A DNA stretch of 37,675 bases from Chitinophagaceae bacterium (GTDB taxonomy: Bacteria; Bacteroidota; Bacteroidia; Chitinophagales; Chitinophagaceae): positions 1-37,675 of the forward strand of contig CANFGZ010000003.1 in the NCBI GenBank assembly GCA_947446585.1, given 5' to 3'. This document shows, one piece after another, positions 18,918-28,646 of this stretch. The notes below the pieces were generated by a model that worked only from the letters and a program-made list of their open reading frames with translations, did not search any database and was not told the DNA's origin. Made by a program: the position numbers and the translations under genes. Within the stretch, counting starts at the first letter, position 1. Every line of letters starts with the position of its first letter.

Positions 18918-19556
18918 ATGAATATAGCTGATATCAGAAAAGAGTACATATTACAATCGCTTTCAGAAAATGATATTGAAAGTGATCCGATTTTACAATT
19001 TAATAAATGGTGGAATCAGGCTATAGAAAGCAATATTGAAGAAGTAAATGCGATGACGCTGGCTACTGTAAATAAGGAAGGAATGCCATCGGCAAGAATT
19101 GTTTTACTGAAAGGTTTTGATTCAAATGGTTTTATTTTTTTTACAAACTATTTAAGTAAAAAAGGAACAGACCTCGAAATTAATCCAAAAGCCTGCATTG
19201 TTTTTTTCTGGAAAGAATTAGAAAGACAGGTTAGAGTTGAAGGAATCGTAAACAAAATCAATGAAAGCGAAAGTGAGGATTATTTTCAATCAAGACCTAC
19301 CATCAGTAAAATTGGCGCCTGGGCTTCACCACAAAGTCAGGAAATCACTTCAAGAGAAAGCCTTGAAAATAAATTTAAAGAATACGAAACTGAATTTAAA
19401 GAGGGAAGCATCCCAAGACCGAAACATTGGGGCGGTTATCGGTTAAATCCTAATAAAATTGAATTCTGGCAAGGAAGACCCGGGAGATTACACGATAGAA
19501 TTGAATATGCTAAATCAAGTGAAAATAAATGGAAGGTGGTAAGACTCGCTCCTTGA
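18918..19556 (+). CDS. pdxH: Pyridoxamine 5'-phosphate oxidase
   Basis: MTLATVNKEGMPSARIVLLKGFDSNGFIFFTNYLSKKG...RQVRVEG...FQSRPTISKIGAWASPQS...EFWQGRPGRLHDRIEY...RLAP. Confidence 0.97.
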   Translation: MNIADIRKEYILQSLSENDIESDPILQFNKWWNQAIESNIEEVNAMTLATVNKEGMPSARIVLLKGFDSNGFIFFTNYLSKKGTDLEINPKACIVFFWKELERQVRVEGIVNKINESESEDYFQSRPTISKIGAWASPQSQEITSRESLENKFKEYETEFKEGSIPRPKHWGGYRLNPNKIEFWQGRPGRLHDRIEYAKSSENKWKVVRLAP

Positions 19557-19614
19557 TTTTTTAAAAAGGATAAGTTGAATGGATCTGCCAGTCAACTTAT
19601 CAACACAGATTTAC

Positions 19615-19743
19615 TTACTTTTTTGCAGCAGCTTTTTTTGCAGCAGCATTTTTTGTTGTTGTTTTTGATTTTGCAGGTCTTGTTTTACCAAAGCTTCCGG
19701 CAAATGTTTTTCCTTTTTTTGTCTTAATGTCTCCACGTCCCAT
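19615..19743 (-). CDS. 30S ribosomal protein THX-like small protein (42 aa)
   Basis: Not in ORF track; manual translation MGRGDIKTKKGKTFAGSFGKTRPAKSKTTTKNAAAKKAAAKK resembles THX family (MGKGDxKTKRGKxFxGSYGKxRP). Confidence 0.88.
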   Translation of the reverse strand: MGRGDIKTKKGKTFAGSFGKTRPAKSKTTTKNAAAKKAAAKK

Positions 19744-19774
19744 AATATATAGATATTTATTGTTTAACTTTTAA

Positions 19775-19812
19775 TAAAAAAAGCAAGATGCAAATTGCAT
19801 CTTGCTTTTTTT
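19775..19812 (-). terminator. Rho-independent terminator downstream of HU gene
   Basis: AAAAAAGCAAGATGCAA-ATTGCATCTTGCTTTTTTT near-perfect hairpin. Confidence 0.88.
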
Positions 19813-19822
19813 GACTTTCTAA

Positions 19823-20092
19823 TTAGATTTTAGAAGACAATTCTTTTCCGGCTTTAAACTTAGCAACTTTTTTTGCTTTGATTTTGATAACCGCGCCTGT
19901 TTGAGGATTACGTCCGTTACGAGCAGCTCTTTTTGAAACTGAAAAAGTTCCAAATCCAACTAATGTAACTTTGTTACCGCTTTTCAAAGTTTTTGTTACT
20001 GCTTCGATAAAAGAATCTACAACAGCGTTTGCTTGTGTTTTTGTGATTTCGGCATCATCTGCCAATTTTGCAATTAATTCGGCTTTGTTCAT
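19823..20092 (-). CDS. HU family DNA-binding protein
   Basis: MNKAELIAKLADDAEITKTQANAVVDSFIEAVTKTLKSGNKVTLVGFGTFSVSKRAARNGRNPQTGAVIKI. Confidence 0.97.
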   Translation of the reverse strand: MNKAELIAKLADDAEITKTQANAVVDSFIEAVTKTLKSGNKVTLVGFGTFSVSKRAARNGRNPQTGAVIKIKAKKVAKFKAGKELSSKI

Positions 20093-20121
20093 AATATAAA
20101 TTTTGTAATTTTTTACTGCAA

Positions 20122-20150
20122 CAAATATAGAGGGTTTTTAAATCCAACAA
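20122..20150 (-). promoter_or_regulatory. Bacteroidota-type promoter for HU: TTG-N18-TATATTTG
   Basis: Minus strand TTG ttggatttaaaaaccctc TATATTTG, matches -33/-7 consensus and spacing. Confidence 0.7.
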
Positions 20151-20373
20151 AATTATTTTTTATTTTTTCAAAAAAACAAAATCCGCTGCAATCCACAATT
20201 AGAAAGGATTTTAAGATCCAGTGCTGAATTTATTTTTTTTCCAGATTCGCTGAAACCCTGTCTGATAAAGGGTTTCAGAAGCAATCGCCTGAAAGCCTTT
20301 ACAGATGCCAATTGTAAGGGATTATAAATAATTTTTAAAACCAAAAAAAATAAGAAAGCCTTGTTTTGCACAA

Positions 20374-20679
20374 TTAGTTAACAACCTGCATTACCGATCG
20401 AAAAGCAATAAATGCATCTCCCCATTTATCAAAAGATTTCTGGCGAAGCGCCTCCGCATATATTTCTATGTATTGATTATAAGAAGCTTTGCTTTCTGCT
20501 TTATATTGAATGGCATAAGTGGGTCCTTCACTATCATCAATTTCAAGCAATCTTAAAATAGTTGCATTATAAAAACAACCGGTAGCCAATACTTCAGGTA
20601 TATGTTCTTGCTGTAACCATTCCATCCATAAAGATTGAATATCTTCTCTAACTTTTATTGTTACATTATATATGTACAT
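20374..20679 (-). CDS. DUF4286 family protein
   Basis: MYIYNVTIKVREDIQSLWMEWLQQEHIPEVLATGCFYNATILRLLE...TYAIQY. Confidence 0.85.
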   Translation of the reverse strand: MYIYNVTIKVREDIQSLWMEWLQQEHIPEVLATGCFYNATILRLLEIDDSEGPTYAIQYKAESKASYNQYIEIYAEALRQKSFDKWGDAFIAFRSVMQVVN

Positions 20680-20697
20680 CTTTGAATTGTTGACTGT

Positions 20698-21465
20698 TTA
20701 ATGTTTGATTTCCAGATAAACCGGACAATGGTCACTGTGTTTTACATCTGGATAAATTTCAGCCTCTTTTAATTGATTTATTAAAGACTCGGTAACCGTG
20801 ATATAATCTATTCTCCACCCTTTGTTATTCAATCTCACACTTGGGAAACGCTGACTCCACCAGCTATAGCGATGAGGTTCTTTATGAAATTCTCTGAAAC
20901 TATCTATCCATCCTGATTCAAGAAATTTAGTCATCCATGCTCTTTCTTCGGGTAAAAAACCGGTTGTATTTTTATTGCCTTTGGGATCATGAATATCTAT
21001 TTCCTGATGTGCAATATTATAATCACCACAAAGTATAATTTTAGGATTTTTCTTTTTTTCCTGATTTAGATATTTTAAAAATTCATCGAGCCATTTATAC
21101 TTAAAAACTTGTCTTTCTTCGCCAGAAGTACCAGAAGGAAAGTATGCGTTGATTAATTTTATATCTCCAAACTGCATTTCAATCACCCTTCCTTCAAAAT
21201 CGCTTTCATAATGACCATTCCCTTTTTTTACGGATGTTGGTTTTATCTTCGATAAAATGGCTACTCCACTATATCCTTTTTTGTTGGCACTAAACCAATG
21301 ATGTTCAAAGCCCAGGTTTTCTATTTCTTTCATATCTACGTCTGATTCTGTGGCTTTTGTTTCCTGTAAACAAATAACATCAGCAGGATTTGTTTTCAGC
21401 CAATCAATAAATCCTTTTTTTATGGCTGCTCTAATTCCATTAACATTATAACTGATAATTCGCAT
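20698..21465 (-). CDS. xth: Exodeoxyribonuclease III (AP endonuclease)
   Basis: MRIISYNVNGIRAA...CLQETKA...LCGDYNIAHQEIDIHDPKGN...WRIDYITVTESL...KHSDHCPV. Confidence 0.96.
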   Translation of the reverse strand: MRIISYNVNGIRAAIKKGFIDWLKTNPADVICLQETKATESDVDMKEIENLGFEHHWFSANKKGYSGVAILSKIKPTSVKKGNGHYESDFEGRVIEMQFGDIKLINAYFPSGTSGEERQVFKYKWLDEFLKYLNQEKKKNPKIILCGDYNIAHQEIDIHDPKGNKNTTGFLPEERAWMTKFLESGWIDSFREFHKEPHRYSWWSQRFPSVRLNNKGWRIDYITVTESLINQLKEAEIYPDVKHSDHCPVYLEIKH

Positions 21466-21545
21466 AAATTATTATTAAGCAAGAAATGGTACTGTATTTA
21501 GTCAGAATATTATTTGCAAAAAAAAAATTAATGATTAAAGATTTC

Positions 21546-24239
21546 TTACTCCAAAATTGGTCTCAACCACTTTGTAGCTTCTTCAATACTCATCCCTTTT
21601 CTTTTTGCATAATCTTCCAGCTGATCTTGTTCAATTTTTCCTACACCAAAATATTTGCTTTCGGGATTTGCAAAATACCATCCACAAACTGATGATGCAG
21701 GATACATGGCAAGAGACTCTGTAAGATGAATGCCAGTTGCTGCTTCGCCACCGAGCAATGCAAACAATTTATATTTTTCGGTGTGATCCGGACAAGCAGG
21801 ATAACCGGGCGCCGGGCGAATGCCCGAATAGTCTTCGCTGATTAATTGTTCTGTAGACAACTGTTCATCAATTGCATATCCCCAAAATTCTTTTCGGGTT
21901 TTATGATGCAATAATTCTGCAAATGCTTCTGCAAGTCTGTCGGCAAGAGCTTGTAATATAATTTTATTATAATCATCAAGCTTTTCTTCAAATATTTTTA
22001 TATGTTTTTCAATACCTTGTATGGTTACAGAAAATGCGCCCAAATAATCAATGCGATTGGGATGTATAAAATCAGCTAATGATAAATTAGGCTGTCCCTC
22101 TGCTTTTTTTATTTGTTGTCTTAAAAATTCAAGATGGACATTTTTATTTTCATGCTTCACCAAAATACTATCTGGTGCTGTTTTAGAAACTTCCCAAAAA
22201 CCAACTACTCCTTTTGCGGTGAGCCAGTTTTCTTCAATGATTTGTTTTAACAATTGTTGTGCATCCTTGTATAATTTTGAGGCTTCCTCTCCAATAACAG
22301 TATCAGTAAGTATTGCAGGAAATTTTCCATGCATCTCCCAGGCAATGAAGAAAGGCTGCCAATCGATATAGGTAGCAATTTCTGCCAGCGAGTAATTTTC
22401 TAATTCTTTAGTTCCGGTAAACTTAGGTGTTATAGGATTATATTCCTTCCAGTTTAATGATGCATTTTTTTTCTGTGCCTGTTCAAAAGGCAGTAATTGT
22501 TTGGATGATTTTTTATTTCCAAAATCCAGTTTAAGTTTATCATACTCTGATGTTATGTCAGAAAGAAAATTAATTTTCTGGTCTTTATTTAATAAACTAC
22601 CGGCAACAGTTACACTTCTTGAAGCGTCTAGCACATGCACAACACCTTCTTCATATTCGGGAGCAATTTTTACTGCAGTATGCATTCTGCTGGTAGTGGC
22701 GCCACCAATTAATAATGGAATGTTCATTTTCAGGCGCTTCATTTCTCTGGCAATATGCACCATTTCATCCAAAGAAGGTGTGATTAAACCACTCAATCCA
22801 ATGATATCAACATTATGTTTTCTAGCTTCCGTTAAAATTTTATCTGCAGAAACCATTACGCCAAGATCAATAATTTCATATCCATTACAACCGAGCACGA
22901 CACCAACGATGTTTTTACCAATATCATGTACGTCGCCTTTTACAGTGGCTAATAAAATTTTAGCAGGACCTTTTTCTTCTACAGCATTGGTATTGTTTAA
23001 TTTTCTGTCTGCTTTTTCTTGTTCAATATACGGTGTAAGAACAGCTACTGCTTTTTTCATTACGCGTGCGCTTTTCACAACCTGAGGTAAAAACATTTTT
23101 CCGGCGCCAAATAAATCACCTACAATGTTCATACCTGCCATCAACGGACCTTCAATAACATCCAATGGTTTTGGATATTTCAATCTCGCTTCTTCGGTGT
23201 CGGTGTCGATATATTCTGTAATACCATGCACCAAAGCATGTTCCATTCTTTTTTCTACAGATTCATTTCTCCAGCTTTCATCTTTTACGGTTTCCTTTCC
23301 TTTGGCTTTTACGGTTTCAGCAAATGCAATTAATCTTTCTGTGGCACCATTGTCATCATTGTTTTTATTAAGGATGACTTCTTCACATAGCTGTTTTAAA
23401 TTGGGTTCTATTTCATCGTAAATTACTAATTGACCTGCATTTACAATGCCCATATCCATTCCAGCTTTTATAGCATGAAATAGGAATACACTATGAATAG
23501 CTTCTCTAACGTGATCGTTTCCTCTGAAAGAAAAAGAAACATTGCTAACGCCACCACTAATCTTAGTTAGAGGCATTAATTTTTTTATCTCTCTTGTAGC
23601 TTCAATAAAATCAACTGCATAATTATTGTGTTCTTCGATACCTGTTGCAATGGCAAAGATGTTGGGATCGAAAATGATATCTTCGGGTGCAAAGCCAACT
23701 TGTGCTGTCAAAATTTTATATGCCCTGTAACAGATTTCAATCTTTCTTTCTTTGGTATCTGCTTGTCCTACTTCATCAAATGCCATTACAATAACTGCAG
23801 CTCCAAAGTTTTTACAGATAATTGCCTGCTCAATAAATTTTTGTTCGCCTTCCTTCATGGAAATCGAATTCACAATACATTTTCCCTGTACACATTTCAA
23901 TCCGGCTTCAATGATTTCGAACTTGCTACTATCAATCATAATCGGAATGCGTGCGATATCAGGTTCTGATTGAACCAAATTTAAAAAGGTAGTCATCGCT
24001 GTCACGCCGTCCAATAAGGCGTCATCCATATTCACATCAATTACCTGTGCACCGCTTTCTACTTGCTGACGCGCTACAGATAAAGCTTCTTCGTAAAGTC
24101 CTTCTCTGATTAGCCTGGCAAATTTCTTACTGCCGGTTACGTTGGTACGTTCACCAACATTCACAAAATTTGTTTCCGGACGAACGATGAGTGGTTCGAG
24201 GCCGCTGAGTCGGAGATAAGGTTGTATGTGTTGTGTCAT
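21546..24239 (-). CDS. metH: Methionine synthase, pterin-binding, B12-binding and activation modules
   Basis: [37 protein letters not shown] (B12 DxHxxG), [15 protein letters not shown]; lacks Hcy domain. Confidence 0.96.
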   Translation of the reverse strand: MTQHIQPYLRLSGLEPLIVRPETNFVNVGERTNVTGSKKFARLIREGLYEEALSVARQQVESGAQVIDVNMDDALLDGVTAMTTFLNLVQSEPDIARIPIMIDSSKFEIIEAGLKCVQGKCIVNSISMKEGEQKFIEQAIICKNFGAAVIVMAFDEVGQADTKERKIEICYRAYKILTAQVGFAPEDIIFDPNIFAIATGIEEHNNYAVDFIEATREIKKLMPLTKISGGVSNVSFSFRGNDHVREAIHSVFLFHAIKAGMDMGIVNAGQLVIYDEIEPNLKQLCEEVILNKNNDDNGATERLIAFAETVKAKGKETVKDESWRNESVEKRMEHALVHGITEYIDTDTEEARLKYPKPLDVIEGPLMAGMNIVGDLFGAGKMFLPQVVKSARVMKKAVAVLTPYIEQEKADRKLNNTNAVEEKGPAKILLATVKGDVHDIGKNIVGVVLGCNGYEIIDLGVMVSADKILTEARKHNVDIIGLSGLITPSLDEMVHIAREMKRLKMNIPLLIGGATTSRMHTAVKIAPEYEEGVVHVLDASRSVTVAGSLLNKDQKINFLSDITSEYDKLKLDFGNKKSSKQLLPFEQAQKKNASLNWKEYNPITPKFTGTKELENYSLAEIATYIDWQPFFIAWEMHGKFPAILTDTVIGEEASKLYKDAQQLLKQIIEENWLTAKGVVGFWEVSKTAPDSILVKHENKNVHLEFLRQQIKKAEGQPNLSLADFIHPNRIDYLGAFSVTIQGIEKHIKIFEEKLDDYNKIILQALADRLAEAFAELLHHKTRKEFWGYAIDEQLSTEQLISEDYSGIRPAPGYPACPDHTEKYKLFALLGGEAATGIHLTESLAMYPASSVCGWYFANPESKYFGVGKIEQDQLEDYAKRKGMSIEEATKWLRPILE

Positions 24240-24249
24240 AATTAATAAT

Positions 24250-24344
24250 GTTTGGAAGGTTCAAGAGGTTCAATGAGTTTAAAAGGTTGGTTGAACCTGT
24301 TGAACTCCTGCCTGCCGGCAGGTAGGTATTGAACCTTTTAAACT
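24250..24344. repeat. Intergenic palindromic repeat element between the two methionine synthase genes
   Basis: AGTTTAAAAGGTT (24276-24288) / AACCTTTTAAACT (24332-24344) perfect 13-bp inverted repeat enclosing CCTGCCTGCCGGCAGGTAGG (24307-24326). Confidence 0.85.
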
Positions 24345-25350
24345 AAGAACTTGTAATTGGCAATTCCCTCGGCTTATACTTACGCACTTCATCTGCAATA
24401 TGCTTAATATGATCCGGTGTGGTACCACAGCAACCTCCTACTATATTTAAAAATCCTTGTTTCGCCCACTCTTCAACGATATGAGCCGTTTCGTGTGGCT
24501 GTTCATCATATTCCCCAAATGCATTCGGCAACCCTGCATTTGGGTAAGCAGAAGTAAAACATTTTGCAATGGAAGACAACTCTTCAATATGTGGTCTCAT
24601 TTCGCTTGCACCTAATGCACAATTTAATCCAATGCTGAGTGGATTAGCATGAACAACAGAAATATAAAATGCTTCAAGTGTTTGGCCGCTTAAGGTTCTG
24701 CCACTGGCATCGGTTATAGTGCCACTAATCATAATCGGGAGTTCCGCAATTTTGTTTATTCCAAAAAAGTTCTTTATTGCATAAATGGCTGCTTTTGCAT
24801 TCAATGTATCAAAAATGGTTTCCACCAGTAAAATATCAACTCCGCCATCCACAAGCCCTTTCACCTGTTCTTCATAGGCAGCTACCACTTCATCAAATGT
24901 TACCGCTCTGTAACCAGGATTATTTACGTCGGGGGAAAGTGATAATGTTTTGTTTAATGGACCAATGGCACCGGCAACAAATCTTGGCTTATCTGGATTA
25001 TTTTTCGTGTATTCGTCTGCGGCAGTACGGGCACAATTTGCAGAAGCTACATTTAATTCATAAGCTAAAGACTGCATATCATAATCTGCCTGAGCAATTG
25101 TAGTGCTGCTAAATGTATTGGTTTCAATAATATCAGCGCCAGCTTCCAGATATTGTTTATGAATAGCGATGATTATTTCCGGCTGAGTAATACTTAATAA
25201 ATCATTATTCCCTTTTACATCTTTATGCCATGATTTAAAACGATCGCCACGATAATCTTCTTCTTCCAATTTATAACGTTGTATCATAGTACCCATAGCT
25301 CCGTCTATGATGAGAATACGCTGTTTGAGAACTTCTTTTATGTCTGCCAT
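24343..25350 (-). CDS. Homocysteine S-methyltransferase module of methionine synthase
   Basis: [13 protein letters not shown]...[11 protein letters not shown]...[17 protein letters not shown]; MetH N-terminal module. Confidence 0.95.
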   Translation of the reverse strand: MADIKEVLKQRILIIDGAMGTMIQRYKLEEEDYRGDRFKSWHKDVKGNNDLLSITQPEIIIAIHKQYLEAGADIIETNTFSSTTIAQADYDMQSLAYELNVASANCARTAADEYTKNNPDKPRFVAGAIGPLNKTLSLSPDVNNPGYRAVTFDEVVAAYEEQVKGLVDGGVDILLVETIFDTLNAKAAIYAIKNFFGINKIAELPIMISGTITDASGRTLSGQTLEAFYISVVHANPLSIGLNCALGASEMRPHIEELSSIAKCFTSAYPNAGLPNAFGEYDEQPHETAHIVEEWAKQGFLNIVGGCCGTTPDHIKHIADEVRKYKPRELPITSS

Positions 25351-25367
25351 TTTTAAGTGTTTAATGG

Positions 25368-25432
25368 GTTTGGAAGGTTCAATAGGTTACATCAACTTTT
25401 TAAACATATTGAACGTTTTGAACCTTTGGAAC
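25368..25432. repeat. Second copy of the palindromic repeat family, in the 5' leader of the Hcy-methyltransferase gene
   Basis: GTTTGGAAGGTTCAA (25368-25382) identical to 24250-24264; AAGGTTCAA / TTGAACCTT inverted repeat. Confidence 0.7.
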
Positions 25433-25511
25433 TTATTATTTGTTTGTTGGTAAAATTGAAAAGCTGATAAACGTCTTGCAAATCCGTAGAAATGTGAAGG
25501 AGTTGTAGGTC

Positions 25512-25576
25512 GTTTATTAGTTCAATAATTTACCAAGTTGCAGGGGTTGAACAATAAACAAATCCTCACCTGCAAC
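25512..25576 (-). ncRNA. Candidate H-type pseudoknot leader RNA (cis-regulatory?)
   Basis: Minus-strand order GTTGCAGG - tgaggattt - GTTTATTGTTCAA - cc - CCTGCAAC - ttggtaaatta - TTGAACTAATAAAC: two interleaved complementary pairs (8 bp perfect; 13 bp with one bulged T). Confidence 0.5.
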
Positions 25577-25581
25577 GGATG

Positions 25582-25611
25582 CAAATATATAATAAGATAG
25601 GGTTATCACAA
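25582..25611 (-). promoter_or_regulatory. Bacteroidota-type promoter TTG-N19-TATATTTG upstream of the pseudoknot leader
   Basis: Minus strand TTG tgataaccctatcttatta TATATTTG; predicted start falls about 5 nt downstream, at the first pseudoknot strand. Confidence 0.65.
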
Positions 25612-25628
25612 AATGCAAATCAATAAAA

Positions 25629-26252
25629 TCAATTGATAGAAGTAATATAATGCTCAACAGAAATACGATTGCTGATGCTTTTTGCCAAAGTCATCTCGTC
25701 AGCATATTCCAAATCTCCGCCGAAAGCAATTCCACGCGCTATTGTTGTAATCTTTACAGGCGTCGCTTTTAATTTACGACCAATATAATAAATAGTAGTG
25801 TCGCCCTGAATATTAGGACTCAATGCAAAAATAATTTCTTTGGTATTTTCTACAGCAATTCTGTTAATCAAAGATTCTATGTTAAGCTGCTCAGGACCAA
25901 CGCCATCTAATGGAGAAATAATCCCACCCAAAACATGAAAAGTTCCATTGAATTGTTGCGTACTTTCAATTGCAATAACTTCTCTAATCGTTTCTACCAC
26001 ACATATCATGTCCTGCTTGCGTGAAGGATTAGCGCAAATATTACAAAGTTCTTTGTCTGAAATGTTATGGCAACGGTTACAGAATTTAATTTCTTTACGC
26101 ATTGCAGAAATGATTTCACTGAAATGCTCCACTTCTTTTTCATTCTGCTTAACTAAATGCAAAACGAGTCGTAGCGCGGTTTTTTTACCAATGCCAGGAA
26201 GCTTGGCAAATTCATTTACAGCATTTTCCAATAAAGTGGAGGAAAAAATCAT
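25629..26252 (-). CDS. recR: Recombination mediator RecR
   Basis: FAKLPGIGKKTALRLVLHL, C4 zinc finger (CNRCHNISDKELCNIC), Toprim ICVVE...GGIISPLDGVGPEQL. Confidence 0.97.
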   Translation of the reverse strand: MIFSSTLLENAVNEFAKLPGIGKKTALRLVLHLVKQNEKEVEHFSEIISAMRKEIKFCNRCHNISDKELCNICANPSRKQDMICVVETIREVIAIESTQQFNGTFHVLGGIISPLDGVGPEQLNIESLINRIAVENTKEIIFALSPNIQGDTTIYYIGRKLKATPVKITTIARGIAFGGDLEYADEMTLAKSISNRISVEHYITSIN

Positions 26253-26256
26253 GTTG

Positions 26257-26264
26257 CAAAAATA
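26257..26264 (-). promoter_or_regulatory. -7 element TATTTTTG, 4 nt before recR ATG
   Basis: Minus strand TATTTTTG-CAAC-ATG. Confidence 0.45.
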
Positions 26265-26324
26265 ACCTTTGGCAAATTGTTAACTGCATTTGAGGACGGT
26301 TTTTTATCAAGATATTCAAAACAA

Positions 26325-28634
26325 TTAGTGAATATGTTTACGCAGTTTTAATACAATGTACTTGCTGGTTGGTGTATTGCTTTTCATTGCAACGCTATCA
26401 ATAGGAACCAGCACATTGGTTTCGGGAAAATAAGTAGCCGTACAGCCTTGGGGAATATTAAATTCAATAATCAGAAATTTTCGGGCTATCCTTTCTATCC
26501 CATTGTGGGAATTAATTAAATCAACAATATCTCCAGGCAGTAACCCTCTTGATTGAATATCTTCTTTGTTCATAAAAATAACCCTTCGTTCATTACTTAC
26601 ACCCCTATATCTGTCATTTAATCCATATATAGTGGTATTAAATTGATCATGACTTCTTACCGTCATCATGATTAACTCATCAGGTTCATGTTTTTGAAAT
26701 TCAATATCAGCAATATTAAAATTGGCTTTTCCAGAAAATGTGTTGAATTTTCCTTCACGAGATCCATTGGGCAGATAAAAACCACCGGGCTTTCTTACTC
26801 GCTCATTATAATTTTCAAATCCAGAGATGGTATTTTCAATGGCCTGTCTGATATGATCATAATTTGATGCATATGAATCCCAATTTACTGTTGATGTATT
26901 TCCAAAAACCTGTTTTGCCAGCTTACAAACAATCAAAGATTCGCTCATTAATTCTTTACTCACCGGCTTTAAATTTCCTTTACTCATTTGTACCACTCCC
27001 ATCGAATTTTCACAACTGATGAATTGCTCCACGCCATCGATAATATCTTTATCACTTCTGCCGAATGTAGGAAGTATCAACGCTTCTTCTCCGGTAATCA
27101 AATGGCTTCGGTTTAATTTGGTGGATACCTGAACCGTCAGCTTACATTTTTGTAAAGCTTCGGCGGTATATTTTGTATCCGGTGTTGCTGATAAAAAATT
27201 TCCACCCATGGCAAAAAATATCTTTGCTTTACCATTATACATGGCATTAATGCTATCGACCACATCCAATCCATGTTTTCTTGATGGTGCAAAACCAAAA
27301 CTTTTTTCAATGGCATCCAGAAATTTTTCAGAAGGCTTTTCGTAAATACCCATGGTTCTGTCGCCTTGTACATTACTATGTCCGCGCACAGGACAAGTTC
27401 CCGCGCCCGGCTTGCCAATGCTCCCCTTTATTAACAACAGATTTACAATTTCCTGAATGGTGTCTACTGCATTCTTATGCTGCGTTAATCCCATCGCCCA
27501 GCAAGCAATAATTTTTTTACTGTTTTTTAAAATATCAACGGCTTCTTCCAACTGTATATTTGAAATTCCTGCAGCTTCTAAAAGTTCTTTTTTTGAATAT
27601 TTATTTAGGTTGCTGATAAATTCATCATAACGATAAGTATGTTCTTTGATGAAATTTAAATCAAAAACTGAGCCTGGATTTTTTTGTTCTTCCTCGAATA
27701 ATCTTTGTTCAATCGCTTTAATCAAAGGGAGGTCTCCATTAATCTTTATTTGTAAAAACAAATCCGTTAACTGTGTTTTGATACCGAGCATCCCTTTTAA
27801 CTGCTGAGGATTATTAAAACCAATTAACCCTGTTTCGGGCAAAGGATTCACCGAAATAATTTTACATCCGTTTTGTTTGGCTTTCTGCAATGCCTGCAAC
27901 ATACGCGGATGATTAGTTCCAGGATTCTGACCTAATATAATGATTACTTCTGCTTCATAGAAATCTTCTAGCGTAACCGAACCTTTTCCTATTCCTAGAG
28001 ATTCTGTCAATGCTACGCCGCTGCTTTCGTGGCACATATTGGAGCAGTCAGGAAGATTATTAGTGCCAAATTCTCTAACAAATAATTGATATAAAAAAGC
28101 GGCTTCATTGCTGGTTCTGCCCGAAGTATAAAACACGGCTTCGTCGGGTGAATCAAGTTCATGAAGATTTTTTGCGATAATCCTGAATGCATCATCCCAG
28201 GAGATTGGTTCGTAATGAGTAGCCTCTTTACGGAGATACACAGGTTGTGCAATTCGTCCTTTTTTGCCAATAGTAAAATCATCTAGCTGAGATAACTCGG
28301 CAACAGAATTTTCTTCAAAAAATTTTGCAGTTAGTTTTTTACTGGTGGCTTCTTCTGCAATAGCCTTCACTCCATTTTCGCAATATTCACCTATGCTTGA
28401 CCGGTCATCATCAGGATCAGGCCATGCACAACCCGGACAATCAAAACCTTTCATTTGGTTGATGCCCAATAATGCTTTTAACCCTCGAACAGGATCCATC
28501 TCGGAAAGTATATGCTTTGCAGACACAATCACAGCAGGCATTCCAGCTGCAGCAACTTTAGGATGCGATAGTTTTAATCCAGTGAATTTTTCCGGATTTT
28601 CTGCGTTGGGATTATCGTGAAGATGTTCACTCAT
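26325..28634 (-). CDS. FdhF/YdeP family molybdopterin oxidoreductase
   Basis: GFDCPGCAWPDP, FYTSGRTSNEAAFLYQLF, NLPDCSNMCHESSGVALTESLG, GQNPGTNHPRM, HSNVQGDRTMGI, RSHDQFNTTIYGLNDRYRG. Confidence 0.95.
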   Translation of the reverse strand: MSEHLHDNPNAENPEKFTGLKLSHPKVAAAGMPAVIVSAKHILSEMDPVRGLKALLGINQMKGFDCPGCAWPDPDDDRSSIGEYCENGVKAIAEEATSKKLTAKFFEENSVAELSQLDDFTIGKKGRIAQPVYLRKEATHYEPISWDDAFRIIAKNLHELDSPDEAVFYTSGRTSNEAAFLYQLFVREFGTNNLPDCSNMCHESSGVALTESLGIGKGSVTLEDFYEAEVIIILGQNPGTNHPRMLQALQKAKQNGCKIISVNPLPETGLIGFNNPQQLKGMLGIKTQLTDLFLQIKINGDLPLIKAIEQRLFEEEQKNPGSVFDLNFIKEHTYRYDEFISNLNKYSKKELLEAAGISNIQLEEAVDILKNSKKIIACWAMGLTQHKNAVDTIQEIVNLLLIKGSIGKPGAGTCPVRGHSNVQGDRTMGIYEKPSEKFLDAIEKSFGFAPSRKHGLDVVDSINAMYNGKAKIFFAMGGNFLSATPDTKYTAEALQKCKLTVQVSTKLNRSHLITGEEALILPTFGRSDKDIIDGVEQFISCENSMGVVQMSKGNLKPVSKELMSESLIVCKLAKQVFGNTSTVNWDSYASNYDHIRQAIENTISGFENYNERVRKPGGFYLPNGSREGKFNTFSGKANFNIADIEFQKHEPDELIMMTVRSHDQFNTTIYGLNDRYRGVSNERRVIFMNKEDIQSRGLLPGDIVDLINSHNGIERIARKFLIIEFNIPQGCTATYFPETNVLVPIDSVAMKSNTPTSKYIVLKLRKHIH

Positions 28635-28646
28635 TAATTGAAAGGG

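Noticed and set aside
20168-20371. 67-aa minus-strand ORF
   Set aside because: Intergenic, hairpin-rich, no family resemblance; more likely non-coding.
22501-23085. 194-aa plus-strand ORF
   Set aside because: Entirely antisense to the well-supported methionine synthase gene; no recognisable domain.
24307-24326. Simple terminator interpretation of the GC-rich palindrome
   Set aside because: No T tract directly after it on either strand; fits a dispersed repeat better.
25351-25628. Canonical SAM-I or cobalamin riboswitch
   Set aside because: I could not see the conserved SAM-I core or the B12-box sequences; only the unusual pseudoknot-like element is present.
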